Shown here in pieces: positions 1 through 11,447 of a stretch of DNA of 64,000 nt (position 1 is the first letter of the stretch; each line of letters opens with the position of its first letter). Under the pieces are notes generated by a model. It did no database searches and had not been told where the DNA came from. It saw nothing but the letters and a program-made list of their open reading frames with translations. Origin of the DNA: Flammulina velutipes (taxonomy: Eukaryota > Basidiomycota > Agaricomycetes > Agaricales > Physalacriaceae). Where the stretch lies: assembly GCA_011800155.1 (NCBI GenBank), contig JAALGH010000011.1, positions 310,001 through 374,000 of the forward strand, written 5' to 3'. Made by a program: the position numbers and the translations under genes.

Positions 1-752
1 GTAACAAATGCACTTTCTTTTGAACTCAAACTAGCAGTTACCCGTGGCTACGCCACGGTTCGTATATTACTACATGTGGTCATCTCCCAGCTCCAGGCCA
101 CGGCAAGTGTGCTGTGGCTCAATCATACATCTACTCTCTTTAAGGTGCAAAGCTTCTCCCCGGGATCTACCGTGCCCGTGCCCGTGGTCTTTCTCCGCAT
201 TCAGGCTATTGTTCAAGATTCAACAGTTGAGTACTTCCAAGGTGAATTATTATACTACATACATCATGGCTCTTGTGCAGTAAGTACCAGGCTTCGTGCA
301 CCATAGCCGTGGTTATCCCTGGAAGGAAGAATCTGTGGACACAAACACAACAGACTTGTGCGCCACAAATGGAACGAACTCTGGGACACGGAGGGAAGCA
401 CCAGTGACGGCTGATGTGTATTAAGTACTTCTCATGTGCTGATACCTCCTTACAACACTCGTACAAAGCACCCAGAATACCCGGTTACGTGCGCCACAAC
501 CACGGTGATCCATTAGTGTCTGGAACCAAGACCCGGACCGAAATCCCAGCGACGGTCCAATGAGAACACGTCTTTGTCTCTGGCGTTTGTCTAGCCAATA
601 GGGAACCTTCCCGCGAACTCTCTTTTTTAATAGAAGATGGAACTCGATGTTCGATTTCAGACACGGCGGTAAGTTCTAGCATGAAATAATATATCACGAA
701 GCCAATATTGGAGTCATGAATCGTATAATATTGAACAAGGGTTCGACGTTCA
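1..752. other. Intergenic, no gene recognised
   Basis: No reading frame here has a recognisable domain or a convincing splice structure. The stretch holds two copies of the octamer GCGCCACA (360-367 and 491-498), a sequence that recurs in other intergenic parts of the window. The rest looks like the upstream region of the F-box gene that follows. Confidence 0.5.
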
Positions 753-2539
753 ATGCTCTTTGGAATGAGGCTGACTCAGCAATCAAAACGCTCTCTCTCT
801 CGGCAACCATTGAAAGGCAGAATGTATGAAGACTATCATAACGCTCGAGTTCGCTTCTAATTCTCTTTACCAGGAGCCAATCTACTGTCTCCAAGAATGG
901 TTGCCCAGTATGCACAACCAAGGTCCAAAGTTTACAGGAAGCAGCGCAGGCGCTTGACCCAGTGGCAAACAAAACGACCATCGGACAATACTTTCGCACA
1001 AACGATCCTTTGAATTCTATCGAAGTTCCGCCTCTTAAATACGCTTTAGAGTCATTGCATCGCCTCCGAGCCGAGCTCGACGCCGATATGCGTACCATTC
1101 AAGCAGCCTGCGAAAAGATACTATCCACAATGCATCACATAGACTTGTCAATTCGCCGCATACGTGCAATCTCTCATCCTGTACGATCCCTCCCAGACGA
1201 CATCCTTCTCGAAATTTTCCAATGGTGCATTCCCTGGTCGTCGCCTACAAAGACCAATCATACCTTTCCAACCACCCACGACTCTTTGTGCCCCTCCTTC
1301 CCAACTTGGACATTCTCTCGCGTTTGCCGCCGCTGGCGAAAACTTGTTATTTCTTCCCCCCGTCTATGGTCCGAGGTTGGCCTTCCCCTACCCCAGTACC
1401 AGAAGAAGGCTCGAGGAAGAGTCTTGTCACGGCTCGCCCTACAGCTCCAGCGTTCTTCTCCATGTGATCTCAATGTCAAAATCATGGACCACGATGACAG
1501 AAGGGCATACAGGCAACCATGTCCTGACGACCACAACATTCTTTCAGTCCTGCGCGCTGAAACAGGACGATTCCGGATGTTTTTCTCCTCAGAGTCCCCG
1601 AATATTCCCAAAACCTTCTCGGGATGTCCGTTCGGTCGTCTGGTTTCGGTGGATCTCCAACTTAACGAAGAAGTGACGTCCTTCACTATTGACGTTTTTC
1701 GGGATGCACGCTCTCTTTCGTCCTTCAAGCAGAGTGGGGGTCGGAATGTTGATGTCATCATTCCCACGCAGCAGCTTCGCTTCTACGACATGGGGCATGG
1801 CCCCATAGGGAGACTTTCTGGCCTACTCGCTGTCGAGGAGCTGAACCTTCGTCGGGCACATTTCATGAAGCAAGAGCTGGCCAAAGACAGTTTGATATCC
1901 GCTTCATCCCCCCTCGTCCTTCCTTCGCTACGAGCTGTATCTATAAGCGAGTACGAGGAAGGAGAACCCGAAGTCGGGTTCGCTAGGTTCATCTTCGAAC
2001 GTATTAACACTCCCGCTTTGACCACTCTGGAGCTGGACCTCCTGAGCGAGCCCGCACAGCTCCCTACGTTGTGTAACCCGGAGGCGCTCACCTCTCTCAT
2101 CTTGTCGTTCGGGGAACCAGCATTTGAATTCTCAGACTTGCTTTCCCTCCTACGGAAAACACCTAACCTGGTATTCCTCTCGCTTTACGACGATTGGAAG
2201 ACGTTGCCAGGCGTGGAACTGCTGAAGGCGCTGTGGGCCGATGCTTCGGCGCCCACTCTCGTGCCTAAGCTTACCACTCTGGAGCTAGAGCTTCATGTGC
2301 TCGACGAGCACTACCCGATGATCGTGGGGATGTTGGGCTCTCGTTGTGTGCGCCACATATCCCGCGGGGATGTGGCGTGGTGTGTTTTCACCTCGGTCAC
2401 GCAGGCTGTAACCGAAATTTGTGATGCGGCGTGGGAATCTTTTAGGGGAAAGCATACTGCGGGAGAGTTGGGATGGAGTGATGCGCAGATGGATATCTTG
2501 AATTCGAGGCCCTTGCTTTTGCATAGATATGATATGTGA
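753..2539 (+). CDS. F-box domain protein with LRR-like body (F-box paralogue 1)
   Basis: Probable substrate-recognition subunit of an SCF ubiquitin ligase. The F-box core is at about 1170-1240 (HPVRSLPDDILLEIFQWC). It is preceded by a CxxC pair (CPVC) and a short helical region, and followed by a long leucine-rich body with LPSLRAVSI-type segments. The body ends in the family's SRxxRxxSxxDVAWC block at about 2340-2390. The long open frame has no usable ATG near its start. An intron at 824-873 (GTATGA donor, CTAAT branch, ACCAG acceptor) joins it in frame to ATG 753, which is why I chose that start. The N-terminus is therefore inferred; the body is certain. The closest relatives are the paralogues at 15.5-25.4 kb. 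The 3' end is duplicated immediately downstream. Confidence 0.8.
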
Positions 2540-2952
2540 AGAGTTAAATGTATGACTTTATTGGCGGTGTCGATAGCTCTTTTGGATAAAATCTGCATTG
2601 TCAACGATTCCTCTGTAAATGGTCCCCGTCAAATTGTTGGGGAAAGTAATATTTACTCGATGCACTGATGTGTCTCTGGGGTACGTCTTAGCGGATGCGG
2701 CATGGGAATCTTTTAGGGGAAAGCACACGGCGGGAGAGTTGGGATGGAATGATGCGGAGATGGATGTTTTGAATTCGAAGCCCTTGCTTTTGCATAGATA
2801 TGATATGTGAATTGTTAGATGACTTTACTCGCGGTGTCAATAGTTCTTTTGAATAAAATCTGCGTTGTCAACGATCCCTCTGCAGACATCAAATTGTTGG
2901 GGAAAGTAATCCTTACTCGATGCACTGATGTGTCTTTGGGTTACGTCTTAGC
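2423..2952 (+). repeat. Tandem duplication of the F-box gene 3' end
   Basis: Bases 2423-2693 (last ~39 codons plus 3' flank of the F-box gene) are repeated at 2694-2952, a period of 271 bp with the second copy about 12 bp shorter. The second copy still encodes a near-identical tail (DAAWESFRGKHTAGELGW start, LLLHRYDM end). It has no F-box or start of its own, so it is a non-functional duplicated tail. Silent and coding differences show the event is not brand new. Confidence 0.85.
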
Positions 2953-2980
2953 ACATGATAATGGATTGTGTAGATAATGA

Positions 2981-4201
2981 TTACTTAGTGCAGCTTTGCG
3001 GTGAATCAGCCTTTTCCAAACGAGGCTCAAGAATGTAAGTAAATAGGTCCCTAGATATGAACTTGCCCCTTTCTTTATGTCTCGGTTTTGTCACAAGCCC
3101 AAGTGATCTTGAGAGGAACCTATTCAACAAGGAATCATGTCCATGAGACAATAAGTACCAAGAAAGAGATGGTAAGCTTACCTGGGATACCAACCTCTCT
3201 ACCTCCGCAGCAAGTACACGAGAAAACGCGTGTATCTGGCTGTACGCAATTGCCTTCCAACCCTCTGAGTTGCAGTCGTTCAAACTCTGTATGATCGTGC
3301 CACCCAATAACGCCTCGTCAAAGACAGTCTGAGGGCATGGTCTGAGTTTGAGCTGCGTCATAGCCTGCTCGATGAACAAAACCGCCCAGTTGTGTACGTC
3401 CCCTTGTCCGTGTCCGTCTCCCAGTATGATTCGATACGATAAGCGCCCCTTGCACCATTTGCACCATGCTGTCTGGCGGAAGAGAAGCTTCTCTACGCCT
3501 GGACGACCGCTCATCCATTGCATCGCTAGCCCCAACGTGTACTCTCGACGTTCGACGATGGACTGCATGGACCGCCCGCATTCCCGATGGTACTCAATGA
3601 GATGAGCGAGGTCCAACGCGCTGATGAGCGCCAGCTCTGGGATCGGAGCGAGCTGGTCCAGCGGCACAGAAAGCGTATGTCTCGCGGCTGCTTCGCCCAA
3701 CTCCTTCCATCCGTTATGAACGGCGATGGCGAAGACCCGCAAGGGTTCGGTCGTGATAATTCTAGACGTGATAACGCTCTTCTGCAAGCGGTTTATGGCC
3801 ATATCGAGGCAGTATTTAGTCATTGCTTCACCGACTGTGACGATTTCGGGGACGGTCTCTAGCACAGGGGCATCGAGTGGGTAACAGAAGGATAGAACCG
3901 AGCGGATGACTGTGGATGATTCGGGAAGCGCGAGAGTGGGTATTCCATTGCGTGTTTCGGAAGGTCGGGAGTCCGCCAGAAGGTGGCCAAAGAACGAAGA
4001 TCTGGATCCGACGGAGAGCAGTGCTTTCAAGACAAAGAACTCGACACGATCCGCAGATTGGATAATAAGGTCCGCTCCTTCAAAGTCTTTGTGAAAGGGA
4101 TAGTCTGCGGTTGTGAATGTATCTAGTTGTTCCTGGAGAACTGGAGGCATTTGGCTTTTGCCTGTCCTCGGCGTTTGGGAGGAGTGGCGTTTCAAGTTCA
4201 A
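2981..4201 (-). CDS. BTB/POZ domain protein
   Basis: A 406-residue frame of the BTB family that is abundant in agaricomycetes. The BTB fold runs from about residue 35 to 145: DADLIIQSAD-like start (here GADLIIQSADRVEF), then FFVLKALLSVGSRSSFFGHLL, then the RSVLSFCYP region. A helical BACK-like C-terminal half follows. Family members are adaptors, often for CUL3 ligases; that role is inferred. The last ~50 residues may instead be replaced by a short spliced tail, because a good GTAAGC donor and AATAG acceptor enclose 62 nt near 3120-3185. Translation may start at either of two ATGs, near 4201 or 4150. The gene is divergent from the Num1-like gene with only about 150 bp between their starts. 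Confidence 0.8.
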   Translation of the reverse strand: MNLKRHSSQTPRTGKSQMPPVLQEQLDTFTTADYPFHKDFEGADLIIQSADRVEFFVLKALLSVGSRSSFFGHLLADSRPSETRNGIPTLALPESSTVIRSVLSFCYPLDAPVLETVPEIVTVGEAMTKYCLDMAINRLQKSVITSRIITTEPLRVFAIAVHNGWKELGEAAARHTLSVPLDQLAPIPELALISALDLAHLIEYHRECGRSMQSIVERREYTLGLAMQWMSGRPGVEKLLFRQTAWCKWCKGRLSYRIILGDGHGQGDVHNWAVLFIEQAMTQLKLRPCPQTVFDEALLGGTIIQSLNDCNSEGWKAIAYSQIHAFSRVLAAEVERLVSQVSLPSLSWYLLSHGHDSLLNRFLSRSLGLVTKPRHKERGKFISRDLFTYILEPRLEKADSPQSCTK

Positions 4202-4347
4202 GCGTTATAGCATCACCTGACCATAACGCGACTTGTGACGCTGACGAAGACGGCAGTGTCCGTGGTCGGACTTCCAATCACCAGTTTAATCAACACAACG
4301 ACGAGGACGACTCGTGGATCGACGTCGAAGCCGACGCCCAAGCCACA

Positions 4348-7300
4348 ATGGCCAGCGTCAACGGCCATTTTTCGTCTGCTGGCGACATGAAATCCCATTT
4401 ACAGAGCCTGCTCGACAGCAAGGAGCACCAGCTTCAACAGGCGGCCACCTTTGGGCAACGCGTGCTGGCCCAGCGCATGGAGCTCGAAGAACGGATTCGA
4501 CAGCTCCAGGAGGTCGAAGTGGACAAGTCGGAGGACGACGAGATAGACCAGGACTCGCTGGACAAGTACAAAGAGCTCGCGGAGACGGTCATGAGCTGGG
4601 ATAATGAGAATGCCGAGCTTTCAAGCACGTTCAGCAGCTCAAAGGTGCGCATGAAATCTGTTTATTCTGCGTTTCTATGCTCATTTATTTCGTGTAGCGT
4701 CTCATAGACGGCTTGGATTCATCTACAGACATCCCAATATCCGATTTGCCTCGAGACGAGCCAGAAAGGTCGCGCACATCCACCAGCACCTCCGCTGCGG
4801 CCCAATCGCGACGCGCCAAAAATGCCGCGCATAGAGCTGACGATGTCGGTGCGTATTTATTTCGTTCCGTGCAACACGTCGATTAAACGGATTCTAGAAT
4901 TTGCTTTCGAAATCGGCAGCGGACTGCTCAATGAAGTGCGAAGACTCCAAAGCTTGCTGGGTGAACGGGACAAGGCTATCCAGGATATGAAAGAAGAGAA
5001 GGACGACTTGGAAGGAACTCTTGAGAGTTTGCGAACTGCGCTCAAACAGCAAGAGCAGAGCACAGGCACGTGAGACCAACGCCTATCCACTCTCTTTTTC
5101 TGATTATGTCTCAGACAAGTACAAGGAGGAAAACTGGAATCTCGAAGTGTCCCTTCAGGAATTACGCCAGCAGCATGCCGACACGCAGGCGACGGTGCAG
5201 CGTCTCGAATCGGAGCACAAGCGTCTCAACAAGCAGCTAGCTAGCTCAAACGACACAGCAGAGCAGTACAAGAATGAGAATGCACAACTGCAGAACAACC
5301 TCGAGGAGCTTACCGCAAAACACGAGACGGACGTTGCTCTGGCCAGGAAACACGCAGCAGGCTTAGCCCGCGACAAGAGTGACCTGCAGCAAGCCGTCGA
5401 CAAACTCAAGGCTGAGCAGGACCGTGCTGGCCGCAAGTTTGGACGCTTTGGCAGCCCCGCAACGCCCTCTGGCATCGATAGTCCCGGTGGCGACGACACT
5501 TTTCTCACCCCTGCCAACCTGCACGACGATCTTTTCAGCAACGCCGCGTCCACCAATAGACGACGTGATGGTTCGGTTCTCGGTGACATTATGGATGGCG
5601 AGTTATCCCCTGATCAGAGCCCGGCATCCAAATCCCCCTTCTTAGCACCTAATCATCCCATCAACGAGATCGAAGCTCTCAAACAGAAACTGGCCCATGC
5701 GCACCGACAGATAACTACGCTCAAAGGTGGTTTGATGCGGGAGCGCATGAACAAGGCGAAGGGAGTATCTATCTTTGATGAGGAGCCCGAAGACGACGCG
5801 TTCGAAGACGTGGACGAGGAGGAAGTTGAAGATAGCCCCCGGCCAAGAGTGTCCCAGAGACGCGTTGCACGCGGCCGTGGTCGTGGCCATGGTCGAGGAC
5901 GTGGAAGTGGCGGGCTGACGCTCGCAGAACGCATGTTGGCGACTAACAGTCCTATGTCAGTTAGCGAGCTGGATGATACTTCGCCTGCGCGAGGAGGGGC
6001 TGTACCTCCCATCCACTTCCAGGGCGCCGATGATGATGAAATGGAGGATGTTGTGCCCGACGAAGACGAAGATATCTTCAACGAGGACGCGGAGCCCATT
6101 GAACCGCCGTCGAACCGTACGAGCGTCGATGGCATGGACCCTGCCTTTGCGAACATCCTTCGCCGTACCCCATCCACCAATTCCATCCCTCCTAATACAA
6201 GTCCTCTACATCAGTCTCTCCTGCGTCGCTCGACAAGACCTGGTCCCATTGGTCGACGGCGCGGCGGCAGTGCCTTCCAGGATGGCAACCGGCCACCATC
6301 GTTGGTTGGACATCCCGAGGATCTGGCGGCTGCTTTGGGAAGCTCTTCTCCCTTGCGCCCTGATGATTCTTTACACTTCGTCCAAGAGGTCGAGACCGCC
6401 GATTTTGCCTGCCAAACGGAGGACTTTGAGGAGAAGACCATCCTGCCTAGCAAAGATCTCGTGGATACGGCGACCCAGTCTGAACCCGAGCCTGTCGTCC
6501 AGCGTTCTACATTTGACAGTTCTATGCAGACGGATGCAGATGAGCCAATTGTCACCCCAGAGCTGCAGGATATCGCGGTCAGCACTGATCCCGAGATAGT
6601 TGTTCCCGCCCCGGTTCTGGTACAGACTGAGGTCCAGACATCGTCCGCTCCCACTACGCAAGACGTAGACACTCAAACGCCCGTTGAAGCAGTTGAGGAT
6701 CCCTTTGGCAGGCGGTCGACCCTTACGCCGCAAGATATCGTCAACTGGTCTATGGGCAACACACCCCGCCCCAGAATCCCATCCAATACCACTGTCACTC
6801 GTTCTAGTGCCCCACCTCGGGGCTTCATTGGACCGCCTCATCAGGAGGAGGAAGATTCCGATGGCCAGACGGAGACTGGTGCAGAGACGGAGACGGACAT
6901 GAGTGACTATCAGGATGCTCGCCAAAGTGTCATGATGAGCTCGACTCCGTCTATGTCTCGGGACGCTTTCCACGACGCGCGCCAAAGCATGGCATTGTCG
7001 TCCGCTATGTCCACTTCCCAAGAGGACTTCCATTCCGTGATGACGATGACGGATAACGAGTATGAGGACGAAGACGACGAGGACGATGACGATGATGCTG
7101 AAAGTATCAAAGCGTCGCGGTTGAGCTCCTCTCCTGCCGTTCCTCCATTCATTCCTGCCGTGGTATACGAGACCAAGGCTATCGAGGTCAACATTGTGGA
7201 CGAGCCTGCGCTTCCACTTCCTGTGCCTCCACCGAAACCGGAGGTCAAGGAGATTTCCATCCAGACCGATGTTTGGTCTCCTCCTGTCCCCCCTGCGCCT

Positions 7301-9328
7301 CCGGTGTCTGTGCCCCCAACGCCTGCCCAAACGGTATTCGTTCCTCCTGTCCCTGAACCTTTGGCTCCAAGTCCTGCACTTTATCGTGTTGGAACGCCCG
7401 CCGCCCAGCCATTCACTTTCATCCCTCCTCCGCCCCCTTCTTCTTCTCCCGCGGTCGCTGCTTCAACTCAGAAAGACCAACCAACAGGTCCATTGTCTGG
7501 TATCGTCACACCATCTGCGAATATCTTCCGGGAGACATCCAATGGTTTCGGAAGTATTCGTCGACAGAGGACGTCGACGGATTCGCGGCGACAGTCTATT
7601 GAGTCTGCGATGTCGTCGATCTACGATGATGGTCCGACGCCCACCAATATCGTAAAACCAACGCCGATAGACAAGACTCGTCCACCGACGATGATGCTGC
7701 CTCCTCCGCCACGGGCACCTCCACCAAAAAGCATGCCCCCACCCTCATTTATCCCCGAGCGGAGAATGCCAACTCTTTCTGGATCGTCGTACGATATGGC
7801 GCCTCCTCGCCCTTCATCTCCTCCACCTCCCGAACTCATTCACCGAGCAACGACTCCCACCTTTGGGGCGGCGTTGTCCATACCTCGCGGTACCGGACAG
7901 CGCCAACATGGATCCAGCATGCCCCCCATGCAGCCTGGACTCCGCCAGCCTCCCTCTACGAGCAGTTTCAGATCGGCTGCCAATGCAGCTTCGTATGCCC
8001 AGCATTCGATGGGCATGTCCTCCTTCCGAACCGGACGCGAACTGTCCAGCACCTCCCTGGCGTCGGATCGGTCACCGCGTTCATCGATGTCTTCTGACCG
8101 ACATTCCTTCCTCGCCCCGGCGGCGCAAGTTCCTGCTACGCCTGCGAACCGGTTGAACGATCTGACTAATAGACCTGTTTCTGTGAACCCGACGGACCCT
8201 ACGGTCATCCATGCCATCACGCAGACTATGATTGGGGAGTATCTGTACAAGTACACGCGGAAGACTATTGGGAAGGGATATGGAGAGAGGCGACACAAGC
8301 GGTTCTTCTGGGTGCATCCATACACGAAGACGCTGTATTGGAGTTCTGCTGATCCTGGAGGATCGAACGTCACGGAATCCAGCGCCAAAAGTGGTATGTT
8401 TCTCTTCTTGGATATTGAGGATTTCGTGTTGATTTGGGGATTTCAGCTTTCATCGATGGTGTGCGCTCTGTGTTGGATCCCAACCCGATGCCCCCTGGTT
8501 TGTACCAATACAGTGTGGTAGTGTCGACGCCCCAGCGGGAGATGAAGATCACTGCTCCCACCAAGGAGCGCCATGATATTTGGTTGAATGTATAGTCATT
8601 AATTGCGTTTTGAAGCAATCATTACTGACCGATTTTTGCAGGCGCTAAAGTACCTACTATCGCGACCGAACGTGGCGAATGTTGCATCTCCGGGCAACGC
8701 TCCTGCCGTTCCAGATAGTCCTCTCTCCGTCGATGAGTTTTCTGACGATGGACACATGCGTGGTGTATCGCTGACTGCCAGCCCGCAAAGTCAGAGGAGT
8801 GGCCGAAGTGCTCGAGGTGAGAACCCTTGGAATGCCACGCCTCGAGGAAAGCGTAGTCGCTCCCAGCTATCAGTTGGAGGGTCGATTGGGAAGCGCTCGG
8901 GGACACCAGCTGCCGAATATCTGCGTTGGAACGGTCCTGACAGTCCATACAGCCCGACGAAGTCTTTCGTCGACGTTCCTGCGCGAGACGAGGACGATCT
9001 TGACTTTGAGCTGCATGGCGGATCCGACGAGGACATTGGGTTTGAGGGATTAGAGAATGTGAGGGCGTGCTGCGATGGGAAGCATACAGTGGGCCATGCT
9101 GGGGGGCGTCATCACCATCATCACCATAATCATAATCACAATGGTGATGCCCAGCTTGACCCCAGTCATGTTCCGGAGAGTGCACGGCCTGTGTCGCCTT
9201 CGGCGTGGTCCTTCCGGTCGAGGAGTGGGAGTACGACCTCCCACGACGGTGGTCCTGGGTTGTTTTCATGGGATGGAAAGCTGCGTTTCGGCTCTCGACG
9301 CTCTGCGAAAACGCCTGTCCCGCAATAA
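4348..9328 (+). CDS. Num1/ApsA/Mcp5-like cortical anchor protein with C-terminal PH domain
   Basis: A large protein of about 1,500 residues related to yeast Num1, Aspergillus ApsA and fission-yeast Mcp5, which tether dynein and mitochondria to the cell cortex. The N-terminal exon encodes coiled coil. Exon 3 carries the family hallmark EFAFEIGSGLLNEVRRLQ followed by LLGERDKAIQD. A long acidic and proline-rich middle follows, then the Mcp5-type PH domain (IGEYLYKYTRK, RHKRFFWVHPYTKTLYW, ending in ERHDIWLNALKYLLSRP). Introns: 4645-4697, 4849-4897, 5066-5114 (GC donor), 8394-8446 and 8590-8641; all joins keep frame. The tail has a His/Asn run near 9105-9145. The start at 4348 is the first ATG in the coiled-coil frame that clears the divergent BTB gene; an upstream in-frame extension is possible. 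Confidence 0.88.
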
Positions 9329-9614
9329 TCTAGCGCTTTCGCAATGGACCATTTATTCTTGTGGGTCATGTTGTTCCTATCTACATTACTTAGCCGCCCC
9401 ATCTCATTTTGTTTTTTTGCTACCCGTACGCGTATCCTTACTATGTTCGTTGATAATGACTTTCTGTTTATATGACTATACCAAATCCTCTCCTTGTTTT
9501 GTCTATATCTTTTTTCTTTTTACTTTTTATGTTTCTTTAGATTGAGAAAAATTAAACGCTCCTTCGAACAACAGGTGTAAACGGACCTTGTTTTGTCTTT
9601 CACCACCACCTATC

Positions 9615-10534
9615 ATGTTCCCTTCGACGGTCTCTTTGAGGGTTCAGAAGAAGATGCTTAGGGTGTCTGTAAATTCTAAGCTACGTGCTCTTCCGGCTGC
9701 TTCGATAGAGGAACAATGTACGTCTGGATCCTAGATCTCTACTCAGTGCCACTGAACAAAGAATACGATATCAGCGAGGCGGGTTCACAGCACGGTTCTC
9801 TCCCTTGAATCTTTCAAGAAATGTAAGAACATCAGCTGTTATCTGAGCATGCCCACCGGCGAATTGGATACGACGTCTTTGACTCAAGAGATTCTCAAGA
9901 TGGGTACTGTGCCAGTGGCGTCTTACCACGTGTACTGACTTGTTGTGTTTTGTAGGTAAAAACCTCTTCGTTCCGAGGATTGATCCTGCCTTGGACGATA
10001 ACAAGATGCGGTTCTTGCGGATCCATGGGCTGGATGACTTGGATGCTCTTCCTCGGGGCATATGGGGGATACGCGAACCGGAGGATAAGTATAATGGTGT
10101 GGCGCGGAGAGATGGTGAGTGTTTCTTTCTTCTTCTTATTGGATTCAGCTTATGGTGTGACAGTTCTCGATCCCGACTCTGAGAATTTGGATATGATTCT
10201 CGTTCCCGGTTGGTGGCTACCTACCCCATGGGGTCGATTTGTATTTTGATCATGTCATTGTAGGTGTGGCGTTTGACGAGACGTTTTCGAGATTGGGGCA
10301 TGGGAAGGGGTACTATGATCGTTTTTTGTGGGAGTATGTGGCGTCTGGGCGTCCGAAGCCTTTGTTGGGTGAGTATTATTCGGTATTCGGCGTAATGACG
10401 TGGCTGACGTGGAGTTTTCAGTGGCGTTATCGTTAGAGGAGCAGTTGTTGGAAGGAGGAAGGGTTCCGGTGGGCCCGTCTGATTGGAAAATGGATGTGAT
10501 TGTTACTCCGGATGAGTGCTTACAGCAGGGATAA
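9615..10534 (+). CDS. 5-formyltetrahydrofolate cyclo-ligase
   Basis: Converts 5-formyl-THF to 5,10-methenyl-THF with ATP, in cytosolic one-carbon metabolism. Six exons join in frame to 217 residues, the normal family length: 9615-9717, 9775-9903, 9956-10114, 10164-10208, 10264-10368 and 10422-10534. Signature pieces are SCYLSMPTGELDT, KNLFVPRI, the MRFLRI...WGIREP strand, and the ATP-binding LDMILVPGVAFD...RLGHGKGYYDRFL motif. The N-terminal basic helix (VQKKMLR, residues 10-16) is typical. The start is the first ATG, with a clean short 5' region after the Num1-like gene. Ortholog of yeast FAU1 and human MTHFS by family recognition. Confidence 0.92.
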
Positions 10535-11447
10535 TGATTCCTTCGATTGGGTGTCTCCTAGCGTTGTGCTTCTATTGACTTGTATAGGCATGGCATTTGA
10601 ATTGCTCTCTGATCTTGAGTCTTGACTCTTCCCAAGCTAATGTTCCTCCTGTTTAGTGTATTCAAGACTCGAATGCATTCAATAAATACTTAGTCACTTT
10701 ACATTGTTCAAAACACCGTGCTGTATTCAGACCACATCACTGAGGCAGCGTAATACTTGTGAACCTTCCACCGTCTCTTACTCTATTTGAAGACATAGCC
10801 CTAGATTTTAATATCACACCAGCCACTGATCGCGCACAACGATTTTAGTTTAAAGAACCTGAATAAAATCATATATGTGGCGCAAGTATATGTATTTCGG
10901 ATGCTTTAACATGCTATTCGGTGTCAATTGTCGGACGAATTCCCTTGAGTTCTCCTTCTCATTGGACTTCCAGGGAGCTGGTGCTTCATGATATGGAACT
11001 TGCAACAAGTCGAACAACAACGTTTCACCAGGTTTCAGCATCGAAAGACGTTCTCAAGTGAGGTAAGGCGCATTGCCTTATCAACCATGGGAGTGTATTC
11101 AGAAAAGATACTGAGCAATGGCAATTGTAGCCCTTGGTTTTGCTTCCAAGAAGACGGCCAAGTACTGAAGATGGTTCTTTGTACGGGTCAAGTTCGACGC
11201 CACACACAACGCGTTGTTTCCGTGGAAGATCACGAGATGATCGCCATCATGACCAATTCCACGTGCATGCCACGAGATAGCTGTCACTCACCGCCAATTG
11301 CGGCCGAAAAAGGTAATTTCTACTTTGGCGGTTTTACTGTCTCTCTTGTCCTCTTACCACCACCATCTCCTCCTCGCAGTGCTGTTCGACGTGCAATCGC
11401 TCTTTTTTGCCATTTGTCGCTGCTGGCATAGTCGATAGGCGCCAACG
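10535..11447. other. Intergenic, unassigned short frames
   Basis: About 0.9 kb between the cyclo-ligase and the phosphodiesterase. Three overlapping minus-strand frames (10850-11041, 11025-11207, 11099-11287) look weakly protein-like, but I could not join them with convincing splice sites or recognise a family. One TGTGGCGC octamer is at 10876-10883. Confidence 0.4.

Noticed and set aside
694..1098. Minus-strand frame over the start of F-box gene 1
   Set aside because: Overlaps the CxxC and helical N-terminus that is conserved in the paralogues on the plus strand; no recognisable domain.
6371..7330. Long minus-strand frame inside the Num1-like gene
   Set aside because: Arg/His-rich shadow of the acidic plus-strand coding sequence, with no domain or start context.
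7194..7655. Plus-strand 153-codon frame within the Num1-like gene
   Set aside because: Out-of-frame shadow of the proline-rich segment.
10988..11431. 147-codon plus-strand frame before the phosphodiesterase gene
   Set aside because: No domain, biased composition and no splice link to the phosphodiesterase exons.
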